Of a stretch of 64,000 nucleotides of DNA, positions 23,945 to 32,583 are shown piece by piece. Made by a program: the position numbers and the translations under genes. The DNA comes from Nocardioides sp. (GTDB lineage Bacteria > Actinomycetota > Actinomycetes > Propionibacteriales > Nocardioidaceae). Positions within the stretch are counted from its first letter, which is position 1, and every line of letters starts with the position of its first letter. The notes under the pieces were generated by a model. That model was given only the letters and a program-made list of their open reading frames with translations. It made no database searches and was not told where the DNA came from. The DNA lies in NCBI GenBank assembly GCA_002729525.1, contig PBYI01000015.1, positions 84,533-148,532 of the forward strand, given 5' to 3'.

Positions 23945-23961
23945 GTTCCGCTCCCCGGGAC
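23945..23961. promoter_or_regulatory. Putative IclR operator, copy 7 (one mismatch)
   Basis: GTTCCG-CTCCC-CGGGAC, left arm perfect and right arm with one mismatch. It lies in the only sizeable gap (83 bp) before the hydratase-dehydrogenase-aldolase trio, 42 bp from the chosen hydratase start. Confidence 0.6.
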
Positions 23962-24003
23962 GCGTCCGGGACGTCGCGGCCGGTGAGCCCACAGGCTCGG
24001 GTC

Positions 24004-24840
24004 GTGACCCCACCGACGATCGCCCCGACGGCCGCACTCGAGGCCGTCGCCCGCCTGTCCGAGGCCGCGCGCAGCGGCCGTCCGTGCGCCCCCGTGCGCG
24101 ACCTCATCGGTGACGACGCCGCTCTCGCCTACACGGTGCAGAGCCTCGGGATCGCCGACCGGGAGGCCGACGGAGCCGCGCGGGTCGGTCGCAAGGTGGG
24201 TCTGACCTCTCTCGCGGTGCAGCGCCAGCTCGGGGTCGACCAGCCCGACTTCGGGGTGCTGCTCGACAGCATGCGCGTCGAGGTCGACGGCGAGGTGCCC
24301 GCCGGGGCGCTGCTCCAGGGCCGGGTGGAGGCCGAGGTCGCCTTCGTGCTCGGCTCCGACCTGCCGGACCCCTCGACGACCCTGGCCCAGGCCCGGTCGG
24401 CCGTCGCCCACGCCGCGGCGGCGCTGGAGATCGTCGACAGCCGGATCGCGGGCTGGGACATCACCTTCGCCGACACCGTCGCCGACAACGGCTCGTCCGC
24501 CCTCTTCGTGGTCAGCAACGCCGTCCTGCCCCTCGCTGGGGACGACGCCGTGGAGCCGGTGTCCGTCGAGATGGTGCTGACCGTCGACGGCGAGCCGGCG
24601 TCGAGCGGCAGCGGAGCGGCCTGCCTCGGCGACCCGTTGGAGGCGCTCGCCTGGCTCGCCCGCACCGCGGCCGGCCTCGGCAAGCCGCTGCGCGCCGGCG
24701 ACGTCGTGCTGTCCGGCGCCCTCGGCCCGATGGTCGACGTCCGACCCGGCACCCGGGTCGAGACCGTCCTCAGCGTCGACGGCACCGAGGTCGACCGGGT
24801 CGCTGTCCACTTCGCCGCGACGGACGGAGCTGACCGATGA
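24004..24840 (+). CDS. 2-hydroxypenta-2,4-dienoate hydratase (2-keto-4-pentenoate hydratase family)
   Basis: A 278-residue protein of the fumarylacetoacetase-fold hydratase family. The diagnostic stretch is [19 protein letters not shown] near residue 60. It is followed by [10 protein letters not shown], then [12 protein letters not shown] with metal-binding acidic residues, and [13 protein letters not shown] near the end. It adds water to the dienoate from meta-cleavage to give 4-hydroxy-2-oxo acid. The start is uncertain: GTG 24004 is used, with GTG 23983 as an in-frame alternative and no strong ribosome site at either. It is followed by its two usual partners with 4-bp overlaps, forming a complete lower meta-pathway operon. 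Confidence 0.9.
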   Translation: MTPPTIAPTAALEAVARLSEAARSGRPCAPVRDLIGDDAALAYTVQSLGIADREADGAARVGRKVGLTSLAVQRQLGVDQPDFGVLLDSMRVEVDGEVPAGALLQGRVEAEVAFVLGSDLPDPSTTLAQARSAVAHAAAALEIVDSRIAGWDITFADTVADNGSSALFVVSNAVLPLAGDDAVEPVSVEMVLTVDGEPASSGSGAACLGDPLEALAWLARTAAGLGKPLRAGDVVLSGALGPMVDVRPGTRVETVLSVDGTEVDRVAVHFAATDGADR

Positions 24841-25802
24841 GCGCCGCCACGAAGGTCGCCGTCATCGGCTCCGGCAACATCGGCACCGACCTGATGATCA
24901 AGGTGCTCCGGCTCTCCTCCACGCTGGAGATGGGCGCCATGGTGGGCATCGACCCGGCGAGCGACGGGCTCGCCCGCGCCGCCCGGCTCGGGGTGCCCAC
25001 GACCGCCGACGGCGTCGACGGACTGATCGCGATGCCCGGCTTCGACGAGATCGAGATCGTCTTCGACGCCACGTCCGCCGGCGCCCACCGCGCCAACGCC
25101 GCCGCCCTCGCGCCGTACGGCAAGCTCCTCGTCGACCTCACCCCGGCCGCGATCGGTCCCTACTGCGTACCCGCCGTGAACCTCGCGTCCCTGCTCGGCG
25201 GGGACGAACCAGTCACGAACGTCAACATGGTCACCTGCGGGGGGCAGGCCACGATCCCGGTCGTCGCCGCCATCTCCTCGGTCGTCCCGGTCGCGTACGG
25301 CGAGATCGTCGCCTCGATCGCCTCCCGCTCGGCGGGGCCCGGCACCCGCGCGAACATCGACGAGTTCACCGAGACGACCTCGGCCGCGATCGCCGCGGTG
25401 GGTGGAGCGGCCCGCGGCAAGGCGGTGATCATCCTCAACCCGGCCGAGCCGCCGCTGATCATGCGCGACACGGTGCTCTGCCTGGTGGACGCGCCCGACG
25501 CGGCTCAGCACGAGCGGATCCGGGCGGCCGTCGACGACATGGTGGCCACGGTGCAGGCCTACGTGCCCGGCTACCGGCTCAAGCAGCAGGTCCAGGTGGT
25601 GCCCGTGCCACCCGACCAGCCCGTGCACACGCTCACCGACCGGCCGGTCACGCACCAGGTCACGGTGTTCCTCGAGGTCGAGGGCGCCGCGCACTACCTG
25701 CCGGCGTACGCCGGGAACCTCGACATCATGACGTCCGCCGCCCTCCGGGTCGGCGAGGTGCTCGCCGAGCGGGCCACCCGCACCGAGGAGATCGTGGCAT
25801 GA
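24837..25802 (+). CDS. Acetaldehyde dehydrogenase (acylating)
   Basis: A 321-residue enzyme of the MhpF/BphJ/HsaG family. The Rossmann motif [14 protein letters not shown] is at residue 9. The catalytic cysteine is in [13 protein letters not shown] near residue 127. The conserved [16 protein letters not shown] loop follows. It converts the aldehyde released by the aldolase to acyl-CoA using NAD and CoA, and normally forms a channelled complex with the next gene product. Both ends overlap neighbours by four bases (ATGA), implying stoichiometric translation. A propanal substrate, as in steroid pathways, is equally possible. Confidence 0.94.
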   Translation: MSAATKVAVIGSGNIGTDLMIKVLRLSSTLEMGAMVGIDPASDGLARAARLGVPTTADGVDGLIAMPGFDEIEIVFDATSAGAHRANAAALAPYGKLLVDLTPAAIGPYCVPAVNLASLLGGDEPVTNVNMVTCGGQATIPVVAAISSVVPVAYGEIVASIASRSAGPGTRANIDEFTETTSAAIAAVGGAARGKAVIILNPAEPPLIMRDTVLCLVDAPDAAQHERIRAAVDDMVATVQAYVPGYRLKQQVQVVPVPPDQPVHTLTDRPVTHQVTVFLEVEGAAHYLPAYAGNLDIMTSAALRVGEVLAERATRTEEIVA

Positions 25803-26815
25803 CCCGGCTGTTCGTCCAGGACGTCACCCTGCGCGACGGGATGCACGCCATCCGGCACCGGATCGAGCCCGAGCAGGTCGCGCGGATCGTGCGTGCCCTG
25901 GAGGCGGCCGGCGTCGACGGCATCGAGGTCGCGCACGGCGACGGCCTGGCCGGAGGGTCGCTCAACTACGGCCCCGGCTCGCACACCGACTGGGAGTGGA
26001 TCGAGGCGGCGGCGCCCGAGATCCGGACCGCACGTCTCACCACGCTCCTGCTGCCGGGGATCGGCACGATCGAGGAGCTCAAGCACGCAGCGAGCCTCGG
26101 GGTGCGCTCGGTGCGGGTCGCGACCCACTGCACCGAGGCGGACGTCGCCGCGCAGCACATCGCCACCGCCCGCGAGCTCGGGATGGACGTCTCCGGCTTC
26201 CTGATGATGAGCCACATGGCCGATGCCGGGGCGCTGGCCCAGCAGGCCCGGCTGATGGAGTCCTACGGCGCCCACTGCGTCTACGTCACCGACTCCGGCG
26301 GCCGCCTGCTGATGGACGGCGTCCGGGAGCGGGTGCGGGCCTACCGCGACGTGCTCGACGCCGACACCGAGGTCGGGATCCATGCCCACGAGAACCTCTC
26401 GCTCTCGGTCGCGAACTCCGTCGCCGCCGTCGAGGAGGGCGTCACCCGGGTCGACGCGTCGCTCGCCGGACAGGGCGCGGGTGCGGGCAACTGCCCGATC
26501 GAGCCCTTCGTGGCCGTGGCCGACCTACTGGGCTGGGAGCACGGCTGCGACCTGTTCGCCCTCCAGGACGCCGCGGAGGAGCTGGTCCGCCCGCTGCAGG
26601 ACCGTCCTGTGCGGGTCGACCGCGAGACGCTGACCCTGGGGTACGCCGGTGTCTACTCCAGCTTCCTCCGGCACGCCGAGGTGGCGGCCGAGCGCTACGA
26701 CCTCGACGTCCGCAGCATCCTGGTCGAGGTCGGCCGACGCGGGCTCGTGGGCGGCCAGGAGGACATGATCACCGACATCGCGCTCACGCTCGCCGAGGGC
26801 GGCTCCGTGGCCTGA
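25799..26815 (+). CDS. 4-hydroxy-2-oxovalerate aldolase
   Basis: A 338-residue aldolase of the MhpE/BphI/HsaF family. It has the N-terminal [15 protein letters not shown] with metal-binding aspartate and catalytic histidine. YVTDSGG and [15 protein letters not shown] carry the two metal-binding histidines. The substrate segment is [12 protein letters not shown], and a C-terminal helical communication domain follows. It splits 4-hydroxy-2-oxo acids into pyruvate and an aldehyde handed to the preceding dehydrogenase. It closes the catabolic island. The extradiol dioxygenase and C-C hydrolase that would feed it are not in the window. Confidence 0.94.
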   Translation: MTRLFVQDVTLRDGMHAIRHRIEPEQVARIVRALEAAGVDGIEVAHGDGLAGGSLNYGPGSHTDWEWIEAAAPEIRTARLTTLLLPGIGTIEELKHAASLGVRSVRVATHCTEADVAAQHIATARELGMDVSGFLMMSHMADAGALAQQARLMESYGAHCVYVTDSGGRLLMDGVRERVRAYRDVLDADTEVGIHAHENLSLSVANSVAAVEEGVTRVDASLAGQGAGAGNCPIEPFVAVADLLGWEHGCDLFALQDAAEELVRPLQDRPVRVDRETLTLGYAGVYSSFLRHAEVAAERYDLDVRSILVEVGRRGLVGGQEDMITDIALTLAEGGSVA

Positions 26816-26838
26816 GCCCCGACTGGCACGCTGGTCGG

Positions 26839-27216
26839 GTGAGCACCCTCGCGCCCAGCCGCACCGCGGTCGTCACCTTCGCCGTCGACGCGGTGTGCGT
26901 CCTGGTCTTCGCGGCCGCCGGACGGCAGTCGCACGAGCCGGGCTCGGCGGTCGCGACGGTGCTGGTCATCGCCTGGCCGTTCCTGCTGGCCGCGCTGCTC
27001 GCGCACGGCGCGCTGGTGCTGCGCGGTCGGACCGCCACGAGCCTCGGCTCGGGCGCGGCCGTGCTGGCGACGACGTACGTCGTGGGCATGGCGCTGCGCG
27101 GCCTGTCCGGGCGCGGTCTGGCGCCGGCGTTCCTGGTGGTCGCGGCGATCAGCCTGACCGTGCTGCTCCTCGGCTGGCGAGCGGCGTACGCCGTGTGGTC
27201 GCGCCGCCGCGCCTGA
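26839..27216 (+). CDS. DUF3054 membrane protein
   Basis: A 125-residue protein from GTG 26839 with four membrane segments. It contains the family-like opening DAVCVLVFAAAGRQSHE near residues 18-32, then repeated hydrophobic helices and a basic tail (WSRRRA). DUF3054 proteins are widespread in actinobacteria and have no assigned role. It lies 23 bp after the aldolase but looks unrelated to catabolism. It converges with the FAD oxidoreductase that ends at 27238. Confidence 0.8.
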   Translation: MSTLAPSRTAVVTFAVDAVCVLVFAAAGRQSHEPGSAVATVLVIAWPFLLAALLAHGALVLRGRTATSLGSGAAVLATTYVVGMALRGLSGRGLAPAFLVVAAISLTVLLLGWRAAYAVWSRRRA

Positions 27217-27237
27217 CCCACGATCGAGGCCAGGGAC

Positions 27238-28659
27238 TCAGCGCCCCGAGGCGAGGTGGTCGAGCGCCGACCGCGCGGCGTGGTAGCCGCACATCCCGTG
27301 CGCGCCGGCACCGGGAGGCGTGGCGGCCGAGCAGAGGTACACGCCGGGGACCCCGGTGGCGTACGGATCGACCGCCACGCGGGGCCGGAAGACGAGCTGG
27401 ACGGCGTCGTTGGCGCCGGTGACGATGTCGCCGCCGACGTAGTTGGCGTTGTTGCGGGCGAGGTCGGCGGTGCTGCGCACGTGGACGGCCCGGATCCGCT
27501 CGCGGAAGCCGGGGGCGAACCGCTCGATCTGGGCGGTCACCGCCTCCGTCGCGTCGCCCGTGAAGCCGGCGGGCACATGGGCGTAGGCGTAGAGCGGGTG
27601 GACGTCGCCGACAGAGCGGGACGGGTCGGCGACGTACTGCTGCCCGACGAGCACGAAGGGCCGCTCGGGCATCCGTCCCCGCGTGACCTCGCGCTCGGTG
27701 GCGGCGACCTCCTCGAAGGACCCGCCGAGGTGGAGGGTGCCGGCCCCCCGCGACGGCTCGTGCGTCCAGGGCACGCCGCCCTCGACGGCATAGTCGACCT
27801 TGAAGGCGCCCGGCCCGTGCCGGTAGCGGCGGTACGCGCGACCCACCCGTGCTGGGAGCCGGTCGCCGAGGATGTCCGCGGCCGCAGCCGGCGCGGTGTC
27901 GAGGAGGACCAGGTCCGGCTCCCCCAGGTCTCGTACGTCGACCACGCGGCGCCCGGTCTCGAACCGCACGCCGTGCTCGGTCGCCCGCTGCAGCACGGCG
28001 TCGGTGATCGCTCCGGTGCCACCGGCGGCCACCGGCCAGCCGAACGCGTGCGCGGCAGTCGTGAGAGCAACACCGATCGCGGACGAGGCGAGCGTCCCGA
28101 GCGGACGGAAGGCGTGCGCGGCGGCGCCGGCGAAGAGCGCGCGGCCGGGCTCGGTCGACCAGGCCCGCGCCAGCCAGGTGGCCGGCAGCCCGGCGTACGC
28201 ACCGAAGCGGGCGAGGTGCACCGGGTGCCGGGGCACGTGCAGCACCGGCTGGAGGAACTCCGGGGCGATCGTGTCGAACCGCTCCGCCAGCGGGCCGAAG
28301 ACCCTCGACCACGCCCGCCCGTCGGCCCCGAGTCCGTCGGCCGTCCGGGCCACCGAGCGCCACAGCGCGGCGCCCCCTCCCCCGTCGAGCGGGTGGGAGA
28401 ACTGCACGTCGGGCCACCGCCACTCCAGCCCGGCGCCGGCGAGGTCCAGCTCGGCCGCGAACGCCGAGCCGAGGGCCAGCGGGTGGAAGCCCGAGCTATC
28501 GTCGTGCACCAGACCCGGCAGCGTCAGCTCCCGCGACTGTGCGCCGCCGCCCAGGGTCGGACCGGCCTCGACGACGGTGACCTGTACGCCGGCCTTCGCC
28601 AGCACGGCGGCCGCGGCGAGGCCGTTGGGCCCGCTGCCGACGACGACCGCGGTGCTCAC
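27238..28659 (-). CDS. FAD/NAD(P)-binding oxidoreductase, phytoene desaturase/amine oxidase fold
   Basis: A 473-residue protein. The N-terminal ADP-binding motif VVVGSGPNGLAAAAVLAKAG is followed by VVEAGPTLGGGAQSRE, the bipartite pattern of phytoene desaturase-like enzymes. It ends with the FAD contact GVYLCSAATPPGAGAHGMCGYHAA. The GTG start at 28659 lies 52 bp after the DUF3556 gene stop, on the same strand, so the two may be cotranscribed. No carotenoid genes are near; related actinobacterial proteins act on unknown lipids or isoprenoids. Confidence 0.85.
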   Translation of the reverse strand: MSTAVVVGSGPNGLAAAAVLAKAGVQVTVVEAGPTLGGGAQSRELTLPGLVHDDSSGFHPLALGSAFAAELDLAGAGLEWRWPDVQFSHPLDGGGGAALWRSVARTADGLGADGRAWSRVFGPLAERFDTIAPEFLQPVLHVPRHPVHLARFGAYAGLPATWLARAWSTEPGRALFAGAAAHAFRPLGTLASSAIGVALTTAAHAFGWPVAAGGTGAITDAVLQRATEHGVRFETGRRVVDVRDLGEPDLVLLDTAPAAAADILGDRLPARVGRAYRRYRHGPGAFKVDYAVEGGVPWTHEPSRGAGTLHLGGSFEEVAATEREVTRGRMPERPFVLVGQQYVADPSRSVGDVHPLYAYAHVPAGFTGDATEAVTAQIERFAPGFRERIRAVHVRSTADLARNNANYVGGDIVTGANDAVQLVFRPRVAVDPYATGVPGVYLCSAATPPGAGAHGMCGYHAARSALDHLASGR

Positions 28660-28711
28660 GTGTGTGCCTCTCGCCGGACGGCGCGCACGGGCAGTGGGGT
28701 CACGGTCCCGA

Positions 28712-30583
28712 TCATGGCGTGCCGGGCGACGAGGTCGTGGGCCGGACCTCCTGACCACCCGACGTGAGCGTCCGCCGCCGCTCGAACCCCGGCGCCGCCC
28801 ACGTCGTGCGCAGCGGCACCGGACCGTCCGGCAGCCACGGCTGCTGGGCCACGCAGTCGCGGACGTCCCAGGTGCCGCGCTCGACGACCCCGAGTGCCGC
28901 GTCGATGACCCGGTAATGCTGGGGCGTGGAGGTGCGGGCGCAGGTGGCCTGCGACTCGCAGTAGGCGACGACGAGGTCGCCGGGCTCGAGCCCGAGGCGC
29001 TTCTGCACCGCGGCGACGAGCCGTTCGTCGTGCATGTGCCCGTCGCCGAAGTTGAAGCCGACGATCGTGTTGCAGACGAACTCGCCCTCGCGCACGGTCC
29101 GGGTCTCCAGGTCGTCGAGGTGCTCGACCAGCACCGACAGCAGCCCGCGGCCCTGGCTGTGCATGCTGCGCCAGGCGACGGCCTTCTGCAGCGTGACCTC
29201 GGCGTCGACGCGGGAGTAGGGCATGAGCGGCATCCGCTGCAGCTGGTCGAGCTGGTTCTCCACCAGCGGCAGCTCGTTGAGCCGCTCCTCGACCCCCGGC
29301 TTCATCGCCCAGACCGCGGACGCCCAGTTGCCGGCGTACTGGCGCATGGAGGGCAGGAAGCTCACCAGGTCGGGCCGGACGTTGCCCAGCACGGGACCGA
29401 ACAGCAGCAGCGCGAAGACCGGGATCAGCAGCAGGGGCTGGGAGAACGCCCAGATGTTGTACGTCGCCGCGTCGAAGCCGACCCACATCACGATCGCGAT
29501 GTAGCCGAAGTAGACGTTCCACTCCAGCGGCACCGCGAGCGGGAAGGTCGAGGTGATGAACACGTGCAGCGCGAGCATCACGAACGCGCCGACCACGGCC
29601 ACCTCCGTGCTGGTCGTCAGCAGCAGCACCAGCGGCACGCCGATCTCCAGGGCGGTGCCGCCGACGTGCGCCATGAACCACGCGAACCGGCTGGGGCGCA
29701 GGTCGTGCGGCGCGTCGCGGTACTGCGCGCGTCGTACGACGTTCAGCTGGCCGGGCGTGTTGGACACCATCGCCGGGACGACGCTGGAGAAGTGCTCGCC
29801 GACCTTCGACCAGCCGGCGCCGATCCAGACGACGCAGATGATGATCTTGAACGCGACGACGAGGTCGACGAAGGCCTCGGGGCCGGCCCCGTCGCCGAGC
29901 GCGACCCACCCGAGGGTCGCGGAGAACAGCATGATCGGCAGGTACTGCTCCGACCGCGCGGCCAGGAAGACGACCTTGTCGCGCAGGCCCATCAGCGGCA
30001 TCAGGACCAGCACCGGCACGAAGGCGTACGCCGGCACGAGCTCCTGCGGTCCGGTGCCGAGCGGCAGCGCCGGCACCTCCTGCGCCGGCGCGAGCAGCGG
30101 CCAAGTGAGGGCTGCGAGCACGCCGACGTACAGCACGACGTCGGCGAGGGTGCGCTCGTCGCCGCCGGTCAGCGGCACGCGGCGACCCCAGGGAGCCATC
30201 CGGATCGTGCCGGGGCGCAGCCAGTAGCGGACGTTGCCGAGCATCGGGACGAAGTGGCCGCACAGCGGGCCGAACGCCCCGCCGAGCCCGACGACCTCGA
30301 GGATCATCAGCCAGACGGCGAGCTTCTGGTAGACGACGACGTTGTCGAACCACGTGCCCGGGCCGGTGAACGCGACGTGCGTCGTGGTGGCGGCGGTGAT
30401 GGCCAGGCCGACGGCGAAGTAGAGGCCGAACATCTTCAGCACGTAGACGACGTTGAGCACCCGTGGCGTGCCGAAGCCGTGCTCGACCCAGTGGGTCGTG
30501 AGGACCCGGATCCGGTCGCGCAACGGGAGCGCGAGCAGCTCCTCGGCGGGCATCGGGTGCGGGGTGGGCTTCATGAATCCCAT
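28712..30583 (-). CDS. DUF3556 polytopic membrane protein
   Basis: A 623-residue protein with roughly ten membrane helices between residues 40 and 430 and a soluble C-terminal region of about 190 residues containing GFNFGDGHMHDERL and YCESQATCART. The layout and length fit DUF3556, a family known mainly from mycobacteria and relatives with no established function. The start is ATG 30583, preceded by AGGAG at a six-base spacing. It is divergent from a PucR-type regulator across a gap holding a 9-bp-arm dyad and is followed by a FAD oxidoreductase. A membrane redox or lipid role is conceivable, but unproven. Confidence 0.75.
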   Translation of the reverse strand: MGFMKPTPHPMPAEELLALPLRDRIRVLTTHWVEHGFGTPRVLNVVYVLKMFGLYFAVGLAITAATTTHVAFTGPGTWFDNVVVYQKLAVWLMILEVVGLGGAFGPLCGHFVPMLGNVRYWLRPGTIRMAPWGRRVPLTGGDERTLADVVLYVGVLAALTWPLLAPAQEVPALPLGTGPQELVPAYAFVPVLVLMPLMGLRDKVVFLAARSEQYLPIMLFSATLGWVALGDGAGPEAFVDLVVAFKIIICVVWIGAGWSKVGEHFSSVVPAMVSNTPGQLNVVRRAQYRDAPHDLRPSRFAWFMAHVGGTALEIGVPLVLLLTTSTEVAVVGAFVMLALHVFITSTFPLAVPLEWNVYFGYIAIVMWVGFDAATYNIWAFSQPLLLIPVFALLLFGPVLGNVRPDLVSFLPSMRQYAGNWASAVWAMKPGVEERLNELPLVENQLDQLQRMPLMPYSRVDAEVTLQKAVAWRSMHSQGRGLLSVLVEHLDDLETRTVREGEFVCNTIVGFNFGDGHMHDERLVAAVQKRLGLEPGDLVVAYCESQATCARTSTPQHYRVIDAALGVVERGTWDVRDCVAQQPWLPDGPVPLRTTWAAPGFERRRTLTSGGQEVRPTTSSPGTP

Positions 30584-30671
30584 GCGGTGCTCCTCGTCGT
30601 GCGTCGCAGGTTGTCCTCACGCCCTACGCGTGGTGCGGGCACGTCGCACGGTATGGTCCACGTCACACTCT

Positions 30672-30696
30672 GTTCTTGTGTCGATCGCACAAGAAC
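30672..30696. promoter_or_regulatory. Candidate operator dyad, GTTCTTGTG-N7-CACAAGAAC
   Basis: Two perfect 9-base arms separated by seven bases lie in the 169-bp divergent gap between the DUF3556 gene (start 30583) and the PucR-type gene (start 30753). It is AT-richer than its surroundings and probably binds the adjacent regulator. Confidence 0.6.
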
Positions 30697-30752
30697 GCGC
30701 CAGCCGTTGGTCACCTCCGTCCAGCGTCTGCGAGCGGACCGCAGGAGGCGCC

Positions 30753-32012
30753 GTGCCCGACACCGAGAGCAGCGTCGACGCCCTCCTGGTGGACCTCGGG
30801 CGGGTCGTCGAGGAGCAGCTCACCGCCGTCACGACCGCGCTCGACGACGGCATCCGGGGTGCGATCGAGGAGCTGCCCGACGACGACCTGATGGCCGGCC
30901 TGCTCTACGCGAGCATCGAGAGCAACATCGAGACCCTCGTGCACCTGCTCCGCTACGACCTGGTCGTCGAGGACGCCGGACCGCCCCCGGCCGCGGCGGA
31001 GTACGCGCGGCGCCTGGCCCAGCGCGGCACGTCGATCACCGCGCTCATCCGGTCCTACCGGCTCGGGCAGCAGCTGGTGGTCGACTGGGCCTTCGACCAG
31101 CTCGGCGCCGGCGCGCCGGCGCCGGTGGCACTGGTGGCGGCCCGGCGGTTCTCCGCGATGACCTTCGCGTACGTCGACGCGATCTCCGAGGGCATCATCG
31201 GGGAGTACCAGGCCGAGCGCGAGCGCTGGCTGGCCCGCCGCAGCACCCTGCGCACGGATCTCGTCGAGCGGCTGCTGGCGGGGCGGGACGTGTCGGTGGC
31301 CGAGGCCGAGCAGGTGCTGGGCCACCGGGTGCAGCAGCACCACGTAGGCGTCGTGCTGTGGGTCGACGACGGCGCCCAGGGTGCGGAGGGCGCCGGGGCG
31401 CCGGACTTCGAGGGCGCCCTCGCCGCGGTCGGGGCGGGGCTCGGCGCGCGGGGCCGCGCGCTCCTCGAGCCGCGCGACACCCAGCACGCCTGGGGCTGGG
31501 TCCCGGTGCCCGCAGAGTGCGACGGCCTCCCGGCTCCTGAGCCGAACGGCCCCGCCGACGGCGCGGTGCGGGTCGCCCTCGGCACACCGGCACCCGGACT
31601 CGCCGGCCTGCGCAGCAGCCACGCCGAGGCACTCCAAGCGCGGCGGGTGGCGCAGGTCGCCGGCGCCCACGCCGGCGCGATGACGTCGTACGCCGACCCG
31701 GGCGTCCGGGCGGCGGCGCTGCTCGGCGCCGACCTGGACGGGACCCGCCGACTCGTACGCCGCGCGCTCGGCGGCCTGGTCGCCGACACCGCCGCCGCGG
31801 CCCGGCTCCGCGGCACGCTGCTGACCTTCCTGTCAGGCGGCGCGAGCTACCCGGCGACCGCCGAACGCCTCCACCTGCACCGCAACACGGTCCGCTACCG
31901 GGTCGAGCGCGCCCTGGAGGAGCGCGGCCGACCGCTCGACGACGAGCGGCTGGAGCTCGAGCTGGCCCTCACGGCGTGCCACTGGCTGGGCGACGCGGTG
32001 CTGGGCGACTGA
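30753..32012 (+). CDS. PucR/CdaR-type transcriptional regulator with RsbRD-like N-terminal domain
   Basis: The start is GTG 30753, with AGGAGG four bases upstream; an in-frame GTG at 30678 falls inside the dyad and is less likely. The 419-residue protein has an N-terminal helical RsbRD-like sensor (about 10-150). A GGDEF-like degenerate middle and a C-terminal PucR helix-turn-helix (TAERLHLHRNTVRYRVERALEE, about 375-396) follow. Such proteins regulate neighbouring operons in response to small molecules. Its likely target is the divergent DUF3556-oxidoreductase unit. Confidence 0.87.
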   Translation: MPDTESSVDALLVDLGRVVEEQLTAVTTALDDGIRGAIEELPDDDLMAGLLYASIESNIETLVHLLRYDLVVEDAGPPPAAAEYARRLAQRGTSITALIRSYRLGQQLVVDWAFDQLGAGAPAPVALVAARRFSAMTFAYVDAISEGIIGEYQAERERWLARRSTLRTDLVERLLAGRDVSVAEAEQVLGHRVQQHHVGVVLWVDDGAQGAEGAGAPDFEGALAAVGAGLGARGRALLEPRDTQHAWGWVPVPAECDGLPAPEPNGPADGAVRVALGTPAPGLAGLRSSHAEALQARRVAQVAGAHAGAMTSYADPGVRAAALLGADLDGTRRLVRRALGGLVADTAAAARLRGTLLTFLSGGASYPATAERLHLHRNTVRYRVERALEERGRPLDDERLELELALTACHWLGDAVLGD

Positions 32013-32035
32013 CGAGGCCGCCCCACAGAACGCGG

Positions 32036-32064
32036 AAGGCCCCGGAGCAGCGCTCCGGGGCCTT
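32036..32064. terminator. Bidirectional terminator hairpin
   Basis: A perfect 12-bp stem (32036-32047 with 32053-32064) and 5-base loop between the PucR-type stop (32012) and the 3' end of the leftward tRNA-Arg (32072). It can end both transcripts. Confidence 0.75.
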
Positions 32065-32071
32065 CGATCTG

Positions 32072-32144
32072 CGCGCCCGTAGGGATTCGAACCCCAAACC
32101 TTCTGATCCGTAGTCAGATGCTCTATCCGTTGAGCTACGGGCGC
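32072..32144 (-). tRNA. tRNA-Arg (anticodon ACG)
   Basis: A 73-base cloverleaf. The acceptor GCGCCCG pairs with CGGGCGC, the anticodon stem TCTGA/TCAGA encloses loop CTACGGA with anticodon ACG, and the T-loop is GGTTCGAATCC. The discriminator base is G and CCA is not encoded. A34 would be edited to inosine to read CGN codons. Confidence 0.96.
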
Positions 32145-32225
32145 CTGTCGCACGCTGGTCGAGGACCTCACGGCGACGAAGGAACACCATAGCGGACACG
32201 CCCCGACGACACCGCATCGTGGGGC

Positions 32226-32480
32226 TCAGCCCGGCTCCTGCCGCAGCCACCGCGACGGGCAGTGCTCACGCACGCCGCAGCAGGCGTGCGGCTCCATCGG
32301 CTGGTCGGGCCACGGGTGCCGCCACCCCATGCCGGCCACCTCCGGGTGCGCGCACTTGTACGACGACGCACGGTCGGGCGCCGCTGCCTGCTGCAGCACG
32401 CCCGCCCGGTACGACGTCAGCGCACCGCGGCCGTCCAGGGCGCGGCCGACCGCCGACAGCGCTCGGCGTACCTCGTCCAC
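32226..32480 (-). CDS. Small Cys/His-rich hypothetical protein
   Basis: An 84-residue frame from GTG 32480; the frame is open to 32549, so the start is uncertain. The second half has KCAHPEVAGMGWRHPW and HACCGVREHCPSRW, giving four cysteines and five histidines that could bind zinc. I do not recognise a family. It lies upstream of tRNA-Arg on the same strand and divergent from the secreted propeller gene. The Cys/His spacing suggests a real product, but the evidence is modest. Confidence 0.45.
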   Translation of the reverse strand: MDEVRRALSAVGRALDGRGALTSYRAGVLQQAAAPDRASSYKCAHPEVAGMGWRHPWPDQPMEPHACCGVREHCPSRWLRQEPG

Positions 32481-32583
32481 GTGGCCATCGTCCCGCACGA
32501 CCGGTCGCGCTCTGGTCCAGTCCACCCTCGCGGTGCCGCATGAACGCATGCGGCCGCGGGTATGCGGCCCTACCTTTCGTCGG

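Noticed and set aside
30678..30752. Longer PucR-type start at GTG 30678
   Set aside because: That start would lie inside the perfect dyad and lacks a ribosome site, whereas GTG 30753 has AGGAGG at proper spacing.
27872..31540. 1222-codon plus-strand open frame
   Set aside because: It is antisense to the FAD oxidoreductase and DUF3556 genes, both with clear motifs, and has no recognisable domain.
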